A stretch of 44,479 bases of DNA, from positions 1-44,479 of the forward strand of contig JAEZKY010000297.1 of assembly GCA_023435985.1 (NCBI GenBank), written 5' to 3'. Shown here piece by piece: positions 17,972-25,560 of the stretch. This DNA comes from Bacillota bacterium (GTDB lineage: Bacteria > Bacillota > Clostridia > Clostridiales > Clostridiaceae). The position numbers and the translations under genes are program-made. Every line of letters starts with the position of its first letter. Within the stretch, counting starts at the first letter, position 1. The notes beneath the pieces were generated by a model. It had not been told where the DNA came from and searched no databases. It saw only the letters and a list, made by a program, of their open reading frames with translations.

Positions 17972-18670
17972 TTACTCAATCATAACTATTTCATTTATCT
18001 TCATGGTATTCTCTAATCCTATAATTCCAAAATGCTTGTCCCAAAATATCAGCGGCTTCATGTTTATAGGTAAAAAAGTTTCAACTATAACATTAATTTT
18101 AGTTTCAAGTTTCTTCTCTTGGTATTCATCTAAGTAAATATAAGCATTTTTAGGTCTTTCCTTACTTATATAGATCACACTATTTACAAAAATTTTTCTT
18201 AAGACTTCTTTAAATAATTGAAGAGATATTCCAGCTCTGTATATAGTGATAAAACCATTTAATAAAACATCTAATTCTTCTTTTTCAAAGCATAGTATAT
18301 CTTTTGCAAGCTTTTCTCCAAATACTGAATTTAAAATATCCTTAAACAAGAATTTCTTATAAAATTCTGTCTTGCATAATCCCATTTTTAGGTCTAATTC
18401 TCCTAAATAATGTAGCAATATATCTAAGAGAACCTCTCTGAGTTCTTGGCTTTCTTCTATATTAATATTGAATAAATCTTTAAAAATCTCATAAAACCTA
18501 TAGTATTCATTTACTTCTATTACATTATCTTCTGGCAGTGAAGTTAAATTAAGGTCGTTAAGAGAAATCTCCATATAAGGACTGCTCATTTTTGCATGTA
18601 CAAACTTTACATCTTCTCTTTTTATATTTTGCTTATCTGCCTTTAACAGCATCTCCCAAATATAATTCAT
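17972..18670 (-). CDS. Unknown, candidate TssG-like baseplate wedge subunit
   Basis: This 232-residue soluble protein is largely helical. It ends in a beta segment (NVIVETFLPINMKPLIFWD, then FGIIGLENTMKINEIVM) of the kind seen at the C-termini of phage tail wedge proteins. The ATG at 18670 overlaps the upstream stop as ATGA and has AAGGAAG six bases before it; a GTG at 18688 is the alternative. Tight coupling to the 426-residue protein upstream suggests a complex of the two, like the TssF-TssG wedge. Sequence identity to TssG is not visible by eye, so this is context-based inference. Confidence 0.6.
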   Translation of the reverse strand: MNYIWEMLLKADKQNIKREDVKFVHAKMSSPYMEISLNDLNLTSLPEDNVIEVNEYYRFYEIFKDLFNINIEESQELREVLLDILLHYLGELDLKMGLCKTEFYKKFLFKDILNSVFGEKLAKDILCFEKEELDVLLNGFITIYRAGISLQLFKEVLRKIFVNSVIYISKERPKNAYIYLDEYQEKKLETKINVIVETFLPINMKPLIFWDKHFGIIGLENTMKINEIVMIE

Positions 18671-19947
18671 ATTAATCTTCCTTCGCACTTATATTCTGGA
18701 TAAAGCAATTGAATTTCTGATACTAGGAAACTTAGAATATCCTTGTTTAAATAATTTTCTTTGTTTACTGGTTCAAAATATAAAACAAGAAATTTCTTTA
18801 TATTTTCTTCTCTTATTTCATCTATTATAAAATCATTTACCTCATAGGTTTGTTTTGATTCCTCTGGATAATTTTCTATAAGCTTAACCTCATTAAAAAC
18901 TAAATCTTTAGAAACCTTATATGAATTTATGAGTCTTGCAAGTTCTGTTTTAGTTTTTATTGTATAAGGCTTTTCAAAAGCTAATTTATTTGTAAAATTC
19001 ACTTTTACTTCATTAGTCATAAGCTCGTACTTGTATTTCTTATTCTTATTTTTATGTGAATCCACAACGCATAAAAATCTCCAATCAACTGGCTTGTCTG
19101 CATTTGCACATATTATTACAGCTTCCTTTGTAAAGGTAACATAATTAAAATAATCATTTTCTTCATCTACTAAGTACCCATTTTTTGTTCCTTCCTTTAC
19201 AATAGAAATCTCATGTTCATGACTTACTTTATCTATACATGGCACTGGAAAACCTTCACACTTTAAGCTTAGTTCTTTTATATTCCAAAGTGGCACCATA
19301 TCATATTCTATGAATTTAGCATATTCTCCAAAGTCAACTTCGATAGTATTTATATTTTCATCCTTATTAATATTGCCTTCTATTCCTGTTAAAACTACAT
19401 CTGCAAATTTATAAATATATGGATTATTTAACGTAGTCCAAGGAATATTATTCTTTATAAAGCTTTTATATAGCTTGCTTATTTTATTAATATATTGTCT
19501 GTTTTCTATTATTTTAAAATCAGCTTTATAAGTCTTCTTGTTTGTTGTTATACGGCCCTTTATATTAAAATCCTTCTCTATAAATTCTTTAAATATTAAA
19601 TAATCACATTTAAGAAAAACCTTAAAAATATTTTTAGTTTCATTATTTTCAAGTGCCTCTAGAATCTCTGCGACATCATAAGTCTTTTCTTCTACATCTT
19701 CAGCTGTCATTGGATATAAGAAATCATCAGTTGCATCTAACTTATCCCTTTTAACTATTGTTGAATAAATATTATATTTTTCTTTTATATAAGGAACTTC
19801 ATTAAATACTCTTTTTTCTATAGCATTAAGTCTATCCTTTGAATGTTCTTCCAGAGCTTCAAATACGCTGCTCATTATTTTTTTTAATAAGACTCTATCC
19901 TTTAAATCTTTTATATCATTTAATTTCTCATAAATTCTCTCATCCAT
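18667..19947 (-). CDS. Unknown, candidate TssF-like baseplate protein
   Basis: This 426-residue protein has no membrane segment. The N-terminal 70 residues are a charged helix pair (EKLNDIKDLKDRVLLKKIM). The middle carries alternating strands and helices, including NNPYIYKFADVVLTGIEG and IEYDMVPLWNIKELSLKCE, and the C-terminal part is mixed. An AGGTG site precedes the ATG. Its position between the PP2C-like genes and the next gene, its coupling to that gene by ATGA, and its size fit a baseplate wedge subunit, but no diagnostic motif is seen. A scaffold for the FHA/PP2C module is an alternative. Confidence 0.6.
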   Translation of the reverse strand: MDERIYEKLNDIKDLKDRVLLKKIMSSVFEALEEHSKDRLNAIEKRVFNEVPYIKEKYNIYSTIVKRDKLDATDDFLYPMTAEDVEEKTYDVAEILEALENNETKNIFKVFLKCDYLIFKEFIEKDFNIKGRITTNKKTYKADFKIIENRQYINKISKLYKSFIKNNIPWTTLNNPYIYKFADVVLTGIEGNINKDENINTIEVDFGEYAKFIEYDMVPLWNIKELSLKCEGFPVPCIDKVSHEHEISIVKEGTKNGYLVDEENDYFNYVTFTKEAVIICANADKPVDWRFLCVVDSHKNKNKKYKYELMTNEVKVNFTNKLAFEKPYTIKTKTELARLINSYKVSKDLVFNEVKLIENYPEESKQTYEVNDFIIDEIREENIKKFLVLYFEPVNKENYLNKDILSFLVSEIQLLYPEYKCEGRLI

Positions 19948-19969
19948 TTTTTCACCTGCGTTTAATTAT

Positions 19970-21820
19970 TTATTTTGTTGCAGTTTGAGCTTGATTTGAA
20001 CCCGAAGCTGCCGCTGAAGCCTGATCTATAGCTTTTAACTTTTCAGTTACTTGTGATACATCATCAGTATCTCCTATACTTGTATAGGCATCCTTAGCTA
20101 AACCATATAATATTTTTGCTGATGTATTATCACCTGCTGCATATTTTTTATCAGCTTCTGCCTTATATTGATCGGCTGCACTTTTTTTATCTGAGGTTTC
20201 ACCAATTTTTTTATCCATAAGTGCTATTTTATCTACTAATTCATCAGCTAAACTGTTATCTTTTGCTGTTTCAAAGGCCTCTTTAGCTAACTCGTAATAC
20301 ATTTTTGCACTTACATAATCACCAGCTGTATATTTTAAATCTCCATTTTTTCTTAAATCTATCGCCTTAGCCTCACTATCATCTGCTGCCTTCTTATCAT
20401 CTGCTGCCTTTTTGGCTGCATCATCATCTGCCTGCTTTTTATCAGCTGCTGCTTTATCTGTATCAGCCTTTTGCTGCTTTGCATCTGCTGCTTTTTGATC
20501 ATAAATCTTTTGAATTTTATCCATAGCTTCTTTCTTTTCATCTTTTAAATTGGAATCCAAAGCTAAATCTTTAGCATCTAAGTAATTTTGAAGAGCACCG
20601 TCTAAATCTCCATCATCACATTGTTTATCTGCTAAGGTTAATAAGTCTGAAATCTTGATACATTGTTTTGCTGTATCTATTTTGTTTAATATATAATCCC
20701 TTGCTGCATCTTCTGAGTCTCCTGCCTTTTCTAAGGCCAAGGTATATTTATCTAAGGCATCCTCATATTTTTTATCATCTAGAGCTTTATCACCATCAAG
20801 TATTATTCCTGTGTATTTATAATCAGCATCTAAAGTTTTTTCATCATCAGGAAGCTTGTACTTTTCTGCTATATCTAAAGCACTCTTATACGATGCATTA
20901 GCTTTTTCCATATTGTCCTCTTGAATGTATTCTTCTGCATCCTGTTTATCTTTATTCATTACAGCAATGTCATCAGCCTTCTTATGTTTATATATCATAA
21001 ATGCCCCTACTCCTATTGCTATAATTAAGAGTAAGAGTATTGAAACTATTATTGCTATTTTTATTTTTTTACTTCTCTTTGGGTCTAGATATGCTTTTTC
21101 TACAAAAGTCATAGCTAAAGTATAGTTTTCTATTTCTTTTCCCTGTCTTGATAAAATCATATCTTCAACATTATCAATTACTTCTTTAGGCTCTTTTGCA
21201 CCTTCTAAAGAATCTTCTATTTCTTTAGGATCACAATTTTCCCATATTCCCTTTGTTAAAAGTCCAAACACATCCCCATCGAAGAGCTTTATTTTCTTTG
21301 ACATATATGGCCTTTTAAAATCACTTTTTCCTAAATATGCAGAAAGGTTATTCCTCTCAGTATGCTTTGCCATTGCATCTAGAGGAATCATTTCATCATC
21401 TGCTAATTGTTGTGCTAAAGATTGATCCTTACTTCTCTGCTTTAGATATCCATCTCTAAAATAATAAAATCTTGTATTTCCTATAACTGAATAAACTAAT
21501 TTGCTATAGTTAGTTACAACCACTGTCATTGATGCCTTTAACCTGACATTTCTGCTGCTTGCTATAAGTTCATCATTCACATTCTTTAAGTATTTCCTTA
21601 AAATGAATCTGTTCATAGTAGGTTTTGCTGTAAAATTCTTTATGAAATTTGTTACTGCTATTTTTCCACTTTCTAATTCTTTATCTTTATCTATTCCATC
21701 AGCTATTACATAACATGCATAATTATCTAATTCAACAAAAGCAAAATAATCTTTATTTTGCAGATAAGTTCCTTCTTCTGATATGAAACTTGTATTAAAT
21801 TTTGAGTTTAGCTTCCTCAT
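19970..21820 (-). CDS. PP2C-like domain, membrane span and TPR/coiled-coil protein
   Basis: This 616-residue protein has a PP2C-like domain at residues 1 to about 240 (CYVIADGIDKD, VYSVIGNTRFYYFRDG, GLLTKGIWENC, IENYTLAMTFV). A membrane span follows (KIKIAIIVSILLLLIIAIG, about 256-280), then an external region with TPR-like repeats (DALDKYTLALEKAGDSEDA) and an Ala/Lys/Asp coiled coil. AGGGTG six bases upstream supports the ATG at 21820. The usual TDG metal Asp is Lys (TKG), and the final DN is EN, so phosphatase activity is doubtful. Together with the FHA genes it recalls the threonine-phosphorylation control of T6SS (PppA/Fha1). Confidence 0.8.
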   Translation of the reverse strand: MRKLNSKFNTSFISEEGTYLQNKDYFAFVELDNYACYVIADGIDKDKELESGKIAVTNFIKNFTAKPTMNRFILRKYLKNVNDELIASSRNVRLKASMTVVVTNYSKLVYSVIGNTRFYYFRDGYLKQRSKDQSLAQQLADDEMIPLDAMAKHTERNNLSAYLGKSDFKRPYMSKKIKLFDGDVFGLLTKGIWENCDPKEIEDSLEGAKEPKEVIDNVEDMILSRQGKEIENYTLAMTFVEKAYLDPKRSKKIKIAIIVSILLLLIIAIGVGAFMIYKHKKADDIAVMNKDKQDAEEYIQEDNMEKANASYKSALDIAEKYKLPDDEKTLDADYKYTGIILDGDKALDDKKYEDALDKYTLALEKAGDSEDAARDYILNKIDTAKQCIKISDLLTLADKQCDDGDLDGALQNYLDAKDLALDSNLKDEKKEAMDKIQKIYDQKAADAKQQKADTDKAAADKKQADDDAAKKAADDKKAADDSEAKAIDLRKNGDLKYTAGDYVSAKMYYELAKEAFETAKDNSLADELVDKIALMDKKIGETSDKKSAADQYKAEADKKYAAGDNTSAKILYGLAKDAYTSIGDTDDVSQVTEKLKAIDQASAAASGSNQAQTATK

Positions 21821-21865
21821 TTTCTTCACCCTAACTTAGCTTTATTAGTTATAATTTATTTTTCG

Positions 21866-22723
21866 TTAACAGTTGCTATTTTTTCCGTTGTATTTCATAA
21901 GTATAATGCTCCCATTACAATTATCTTTATCGTTATTCTTAACTCTTTCAATTATTTCTGTGCAAAGTTCATTTAGCTTTGCACTTTTGTTACTTAAAAT
22001 TTCTTCGAATTCTACCCATCTTAAGCCTTCATATATACCTCTACTCATAAGTAAAATTATGTCATTCTTATAAAGCTCAATTGGCGGCTCAGAAATTTCT
22101 ATATTTTTAAAGGTTTCCTGTCCAACATAATATAAAAGCTTCTTATCCTTTAACGCATATATAGCTTCCTTTTTTTGAAGTTTGCCATTATAGTATTCTT
22201 TTTTAGCTACCTCACTTATAGAATGTCCTTCACTTAATCTGACAAGCTCTTTATTTCTAAAGACTGCAACCATTGCATCTCCTACTAAAGCATAGGATAA
22301 TAAATTTTTATTTATTATTACACTTATTACGCTTGCTCCGCCCTTATCTTTTTCAACCCTATTTATAATTTCATGATTTGCCTTATTAAATGCTTTAATA
22401 AAGAAATAAGTTAACTTTTCTTTGCTGCCTTCCTCTATAAACATTTTTATTATTATTTTAACTGCCGTAAGACTTGAAATTCTTCCTGCTTCATTCTTCC
22501 CTAAGCCATCGGCTAAAACTGCCACGGTTCCATTAGAAGTATTTATAGCCTCTACATAATCTTCTTGAATTTCTTCATATCCAATGCTTACTTCTTTTGC
22601 TATTTCTAAGTTTCTTCTATATATCTTTTTTAATAAAAGACTTCTTATTGCTAATAAAAGTATTAATATGCCTAAGAGTAAAAGAATAAATTTAAAATTT
22701 TCATAATAATTAACCTTTAGCAT
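21866..22723 (-). CDS. PP2C-family phosphatase-like membrane protein
   Basis: This 285-residue protein has an N-terminal membrane span (about residues 10-30, FKFILLLLGILILLLAI) followed by a PP2C domain: VAVLADGLGKNEAG, GGASVISVIINKN, YALVGDAMVAVFR, LLMSRGIYEGL and DNCNGSIILMKY. Glycine-rich and DG motifs are present, but the Asp of the conserved SDG is Arg (SRG), which should weaken metal binding. It is encoded directly between an FHA gene and the larger PP2C-like gene. It is probably part of a phosphorylation-sensing switch for the injection system, or a pseudophosphatase scaffold. Confidence 0.8.
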   Translation of the reverse strand: MLKVNYYENFKFILLLLGILILLLAIRSLLLKKIYRRNLEIAKEVSIGYEEIQEDYVEAINTSNGTVAVLADGLGKNEAGRISSLTAVKIIIKMFIEEGSKEKLTYFFIKAFNKANHEIINRVEKDKGGASVISVIINKNLLSYALVGDAMVAVFRNKELVRLSEGHSISEVAKKEYYNGKLQKKEAIYALKDKKLLYYVGQETFKNIEISEPPIELYKNDIILLMSRGIYEGLRWVEFEEILSNKSAKLNELCTEIIERVKNNDKDNCNGSIILMKYNGKNSNC

Positions 22724-22734
22724 TTATCTCATAC

Positions 22735-23241
22735 CTATTCTTTTGCATTATCTTGCCATTCAAAGTGTTCTCCACAAAATGGTACAAACAGAAATTTACT
22801 CTTTCCTAGTTCAATTACATCATAGGCGGATAATTCTGATGGCATATAAGCAGGTTCCCCATTTAGATAAGCAATTCCTGAAGAGTCTCCTGGCAATAAT
22901 ACATTGTTCTTTTTCTTTGGATCATACACGATTATTGCATGATTTCTTGCAGCAATTTCGTTATCCCCTATTATTTGAATATCCATATCATCTGCTCTGC
23001 CTATGAAGTTTTTCCCACTCTTTACTTTATAGTCCTTGCCAACCCTTGTCCCTTGAATGCATACAAGCCATCCGCATACTGGGTCAACTTCCTGATATAA
23101 AAGATTAGTTTCTATATCCATTTGTTCTTGTACTGGTTCTTGTTTTTCTTTTTTTGAAGTATCAATATTGCAGTATGGACATATACTTCCATAACGCCTT
23201 TCACTAAACATATGTCCATTTGGACATCTAATAAGTCCCAT
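22735..23241 (-). CDS. Zinc-ribbon plus FHA domain protein
   Basis: This 168-residue protein starts with a four-Cys/His zinc-ribbon (RCPNGHMFSERRYGSICPYC), then a short Gln/Glu linker, then an FHA domain (about residues 75-160) with NFIGRADDMDIQI, AARNHAIIVYD and a YLNGEPA turn. Arg of GR and the His are kept, but the phosphate-contacting Ser is replaced by Ala. The ATG at 23241 is chosen over a GTG at 23250 because GGAG lies eight bases upstream. FHA proteins such as Fha1/TssFha read threonine phosphorylation in T6SS. Here the domain may bind a partner without phosphate. Confidence 0.82.
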   Translation of the reverse strand: MGLIRCPNGHMFSERRYGSICPYCNIDTSKKEKQEPVQEQMDIETNLLYQEVDPVCGWLVCIQGTRVGKDYKVKSGKNFIGRADDMDIQIIGDNEIAARNHAIIVYDPKKKNNVLLPGDSSGIAYLNGEPAYMPSELSAYDVIELGKSKFLFVPFCGEHFEWQDNAKE

Positions 23242-23280
23242 TATTATCACTCCATTCTCAAATCAATACAGCTCATGATA

Positions 23281-23301
23281 AAATCCCTATACGGGATTTT
23301 T
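23281..23301. terminator. Small hairpin in the FHA intergenic spacer
   Basis: AAAATCCC and GGGATTTT flank a 5-base loop and are followed by T-runs on either strand. It lies between the two FHA genes, which are read on the minus strand. A second small hairpin (AGAAAAGC...GGCTTTTCT) follows nearby. Together they may reduce read-through or act in mRNA processing. Confidence 0.45.
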
Positions 23302-23340
23302 TAATATCTTTTAGAAAAGCCATATGCTTTTCTTAATTAT

Positions 23341-23910
23341 TTATTTAAGCAATAATTTTACTTTGGAAATGAATAAAACATCTCCTTTTTTTAATTCACA
23401 AGGAGCATCTTTTATAATTCCATATTTTATTTCATCGTCAGCCTTTTGTATGCTTATCCCACTTTCTTCTGACAAATCTTCTACATACCACTTTCCTGCT
23501 GCAAAATTTAAGACTGCATGATTATCTTCAATAAATTCTGAATATATTGAACAGCTTAAATCTACAAGTACGTTATTATCTTTTCCATTTTTACCAATAA
23601 TAAAAGACACTTTTTCTCCTATATCCCAAGCTTTTATTATTTCATTTTCCTCATTAACCAGTTCAATTCTGCTTATATTGCTTTTATCCTCAATTATTTC
23701 CTCTTTATTAAGTCTTTTGTAAAACTTAATAAAACCTGCTGCACCTAAACATATTACTGCTGCTATGATTATTCCTCTTATATAAATTGATTCTATTGTA
23801 ATGTAGGCAACTACACATATAAGTGTAATTATGACTCCTATAAATACATTTATTAACTGCAGACTCATTAACAATCTGCTATCATAATTTAGATTATTTT
23901 CTTCATTCAA
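23341..23910 (-). CDS. Membrane FHA-domain protein
   Basis: This is a protein of about 189 residues with two adjacent membrane spans at residues 15-60 (LQLINVFIGVIITLICVVAYI and the next segment) and a C-terminal FHA domain (about residues 85-189): SFIIGKNGKDNNVLVDL, EDNHAVLNFAAG, WYVEDLSEESGIS. The usual GR is GK. Start choice is uncertain: TTG at 23910 has GGAG eight bases upstream, and GTG at 23919 overlaps that site. It is placed with the soluble FHA and PP2C-like genes. It may anchor the apparatus or its regulators to the membrane. Confidence 0.75.
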   Translation of the reverse strand: MNEENNLNYDSRLLMSLQLINVFIGVIITLICVVAYITIESIYIRGIIIAAVICLGAAGFIKFYKRLNKEEIIEDKSNISRIELVNEENEIIKAWDIGEKVSFIIGKNGKDNNVLVDLSCSIYSEFIEDNHAVLNFAAGKWYVEDLSEESGISIQKADDEIKYGIIKDAPCELKKGDVLFISKVKLLLK

Positions 23911-23973
23911 AGTAATCACTCCATTCAGTACATATAATAATTAATGCACTAGATATGCCTGCATATTGGCATA

Positions 23974-24411
23974 TTACTTTATATTAAAAAAGCTCTCAAA
24001 CATTTTACTTGTATCTATTGGATTTTTTTCATTCTTTAATTTATCTTTATTTATATCATTAGTATTTGCATTGAATCCAAAAAAACTTTCAAAATATTTA
24101 TTTAAGTTCTCTATATTTTCACCTTTAGCTTGATATTTTTTATCATTTCTACTATTATTGTTATTTTCTTTATTTGTATCTTTATTGTTTTTTCGATTAA
24201 ATTTTGATCTTTCGTCATCATATTTTTTTCTTGAAGTTTCATTGCTTAAAACTTCATAAGCCTCGTTCACTTCTTGAAATTTTCTTAATGCATCTTTATC
24301 GTCTTTATTCCTATCTGGATGGTATTTTTTTGCTAAGCTTCTAAAAGCCTTTTTTATTTCATCATTAGTTGCTTCCATAGATATATTTAATATCTTATAA
24401 TAATCTTTCAT
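23974..24411 (-). CDS. J-domain (DnaJ-like) co-chaperone
   Basis: This 145-residue protein has an N-terminal J domain (residues 1-65) with the HPD motif (KKYHPDRNK) and the QEVNEAYEVLS helix. It then has an Asn/Lys-rich linker and two copies of a short FESFF motif (NKYFESFFGFN and SKMFESFFNIK). It has no zinc-finger or C-terminal substrate domains of DnaJ. GGGGGTAAG precedes the start. It is encoded between the tube genes and the FHA genes, with an Hsp70-like gene later in the operon, so it is most likely the dedicated partner of that Hsp70. The paired FESFF motifs may dock a client. Confidence 0.85.
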   Translation of the reverse strand: MKDYYKILNISMEATNDEIKKAFRSLAKKYHPDRNKDDKDALRKFQEVNEAYEVLSNETSRKKYDDERSKFNRKNNKDTNKENNNNSRNDKKYQAKGENIENLNKYFESFFGFNANTNDINKDKLKNEKNPIDTSKMFESFFNIK

Positions 24412-24538
24412 CTTACCCCCAACTTTATCAGTTTAAAGTTTATAATTAATACTTTACAGTTTGATGAAGAAATCCTTGCATTTGCAGGATTTCTTTAAAT
24501 CATTTGCTACATAAATTTAGTATTGATATTTATAAAAA

Positions 24539-24608
24539 CTTATGTGATATCTATACCAGAAATAAGTAACATAAATATGTTACTTATTCCGGCATGTTAC
24601 CACATAAG
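24539..24608 (-). terminator. Strong hairpin/terminator after the tube genes
   Basis: CTTATGTG at 24539-24546 pairs with CACATAAG at 24601-24608. Inside, AATAAGTAACATA (24561-24573) and TATGTTACTTATT (24576-24588) form a second, 13-bp stem. Read on the minus strand, TTTTT follows directly. It should stop most transcription after sheath and tube, allowing them to be made in excess of the regulators downstream. Confidence 0.65.
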
Positions 24609-24619
24609 TCTAGGAATTA

Positions 24620-25045
24620 CTAAGCGCTGTATCCGCCTTCTACTGTAACTGTGCTTAGCTTGTCTTTCTTTTGTCTTACAACAAGTTCAAAAGTACCTAT
24701 TCCTTCAGTATCTCCAAAATTTTCTTTGTAGTCTACCACAAATGCATTTGGATAAGTTATTTTTCTTATAACTTGATCTGCTGAAATTACTTCTACAGTC
24801 ACTTTTCTATAGCAGTCTGCTTTTTCTGCTGGTACTAATGACCATATACCCATTTTACTTGTACTATCAAATGGATCTCCATCTACTGCTGTTAGTATCT
24901 TACCTGTAATAACCATTGTACTTCCTACATCCTTTGATCTTGCATTTGAATCTTCTGGAGTATCTGTAGTAAGTTTTACAGTTTCAACACTTTCTATACT
25001 AAGATCTATAGTTTCTGCACCTTCAATTTTTACTTTAAATCCCAT
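24620..25045 (-). CDS. Hcp-like tube protein 2
   Basis: This 141-residue protein has no signal peptide. It consists of alternating beta strands with the outline of Hcp/phage tail tube proteins: VETVKLTTDTPEDSNAR, GSTMVITGKI, a helix-like segment (MGIWSLVPAEKADCYRKV), KITYPNAFVVDYKE and GIGTFELVVRQKK. It is a paralogue of the gene just upstream, differing mainly in the insert loop and tail. AAGGAGG precedes the ATG. Hcp rings stack inside the sheath and carry effectors. This paralogue could be a variant ring or cargo-specialised. Confidence 0.78.
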   Translation of the reverse strand: MGFKVKIEGAETIDLSIESVETVKLTTDTPEDSNARSKDVGSTMVITGKILTAVDGDPFDSTSKMGIWSLVPAEKADCYRKVTVEVISADQVIRKITYPNAFVVDYKENFGDTEGIGTFELVVRQKKDKLSTVTVEGGYSA

Positions 25046-25072
25046 TTTTATGTTTCCTCCTTATTTTAATTT

Positions 25073-25498
25073 TTACTCAGCAAAGCCGCCTTCAAATTTA
25101 ACTCCGGCAATTTTATCCTTCTTTTGTTTAGCATACAACTTAAATGTACCTACACCTTCTGTATCACCATACTCTTCTTCATAGTTAACTACGAATGCAT
25201 TAGGTAAAGTAAATTGTCTTACTACTTGAGAAGCTGAAATAACATCTATAGTTACTTTTCTATAACAATCAGCCTTTTCTGCTGGCACTAATGACCATTG
25301 TGCTAGCTTAATTGTGCTATCTGCTGCCTCTCCACCTACTGGTGTTAAAATTTTACCAGCAATTACTAATGTTGTTCCTAAATCTGTTGAACGTGCGTTA
25401 GAATCATCTGGAGTATCTGTTTTAAATTCTACAGTTTCAACACTTTCGATGTTTAAATCAATAGTTTCTGCACCCTCAACCTTTACTTTAAATCCCAT
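25073..25498 (-). CDS. Hcp-like tube protein 1
   Basis: This is a 141-residue paralogue of the 24620-25045 product, with the same opening (MGFKVKVEGAETIDLNIESV) and core (SLVPAEKADCYRKVTI). It follows the sheath gene by 62 bases and has GGGAGG before the ATG. Its position directly after the sheath matches the usual TssB-TssC-Hcp order, so it is the likely main tube subunit. The beta-barrel assignment rests on strand pattern and context, because Hcp proteins diverge strongly. Confidence 0.8.
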   Translation of the reverse strand: MGFKVKVEGAETIDLNIESVETVEFKTDTPDDSNARSTDLGTTLVIAGKILTPVGGEAADSTIKLAQWSLVPAEKADCYRKVTIDVISASQVVRQFTLPNAFVVNYEEEYGDTEGVGTFKLYAKQKKDKIAGVKFEGGFAE

Positions 25499-25560
25499 TT
25501 TTTATCCTCCCTTTGCTTTTTTTATTTATAATTAAAATAGATTTTTAGAATCTATTGTAA

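Noticed and set aside
20359..20541. Gln/Lys-rich short frame inside the PP2C/TPR gene
   Set aside because: It is the shadow of the Ala/Lys/Asp coiled-coil in another frame, with no ribosome binding site.
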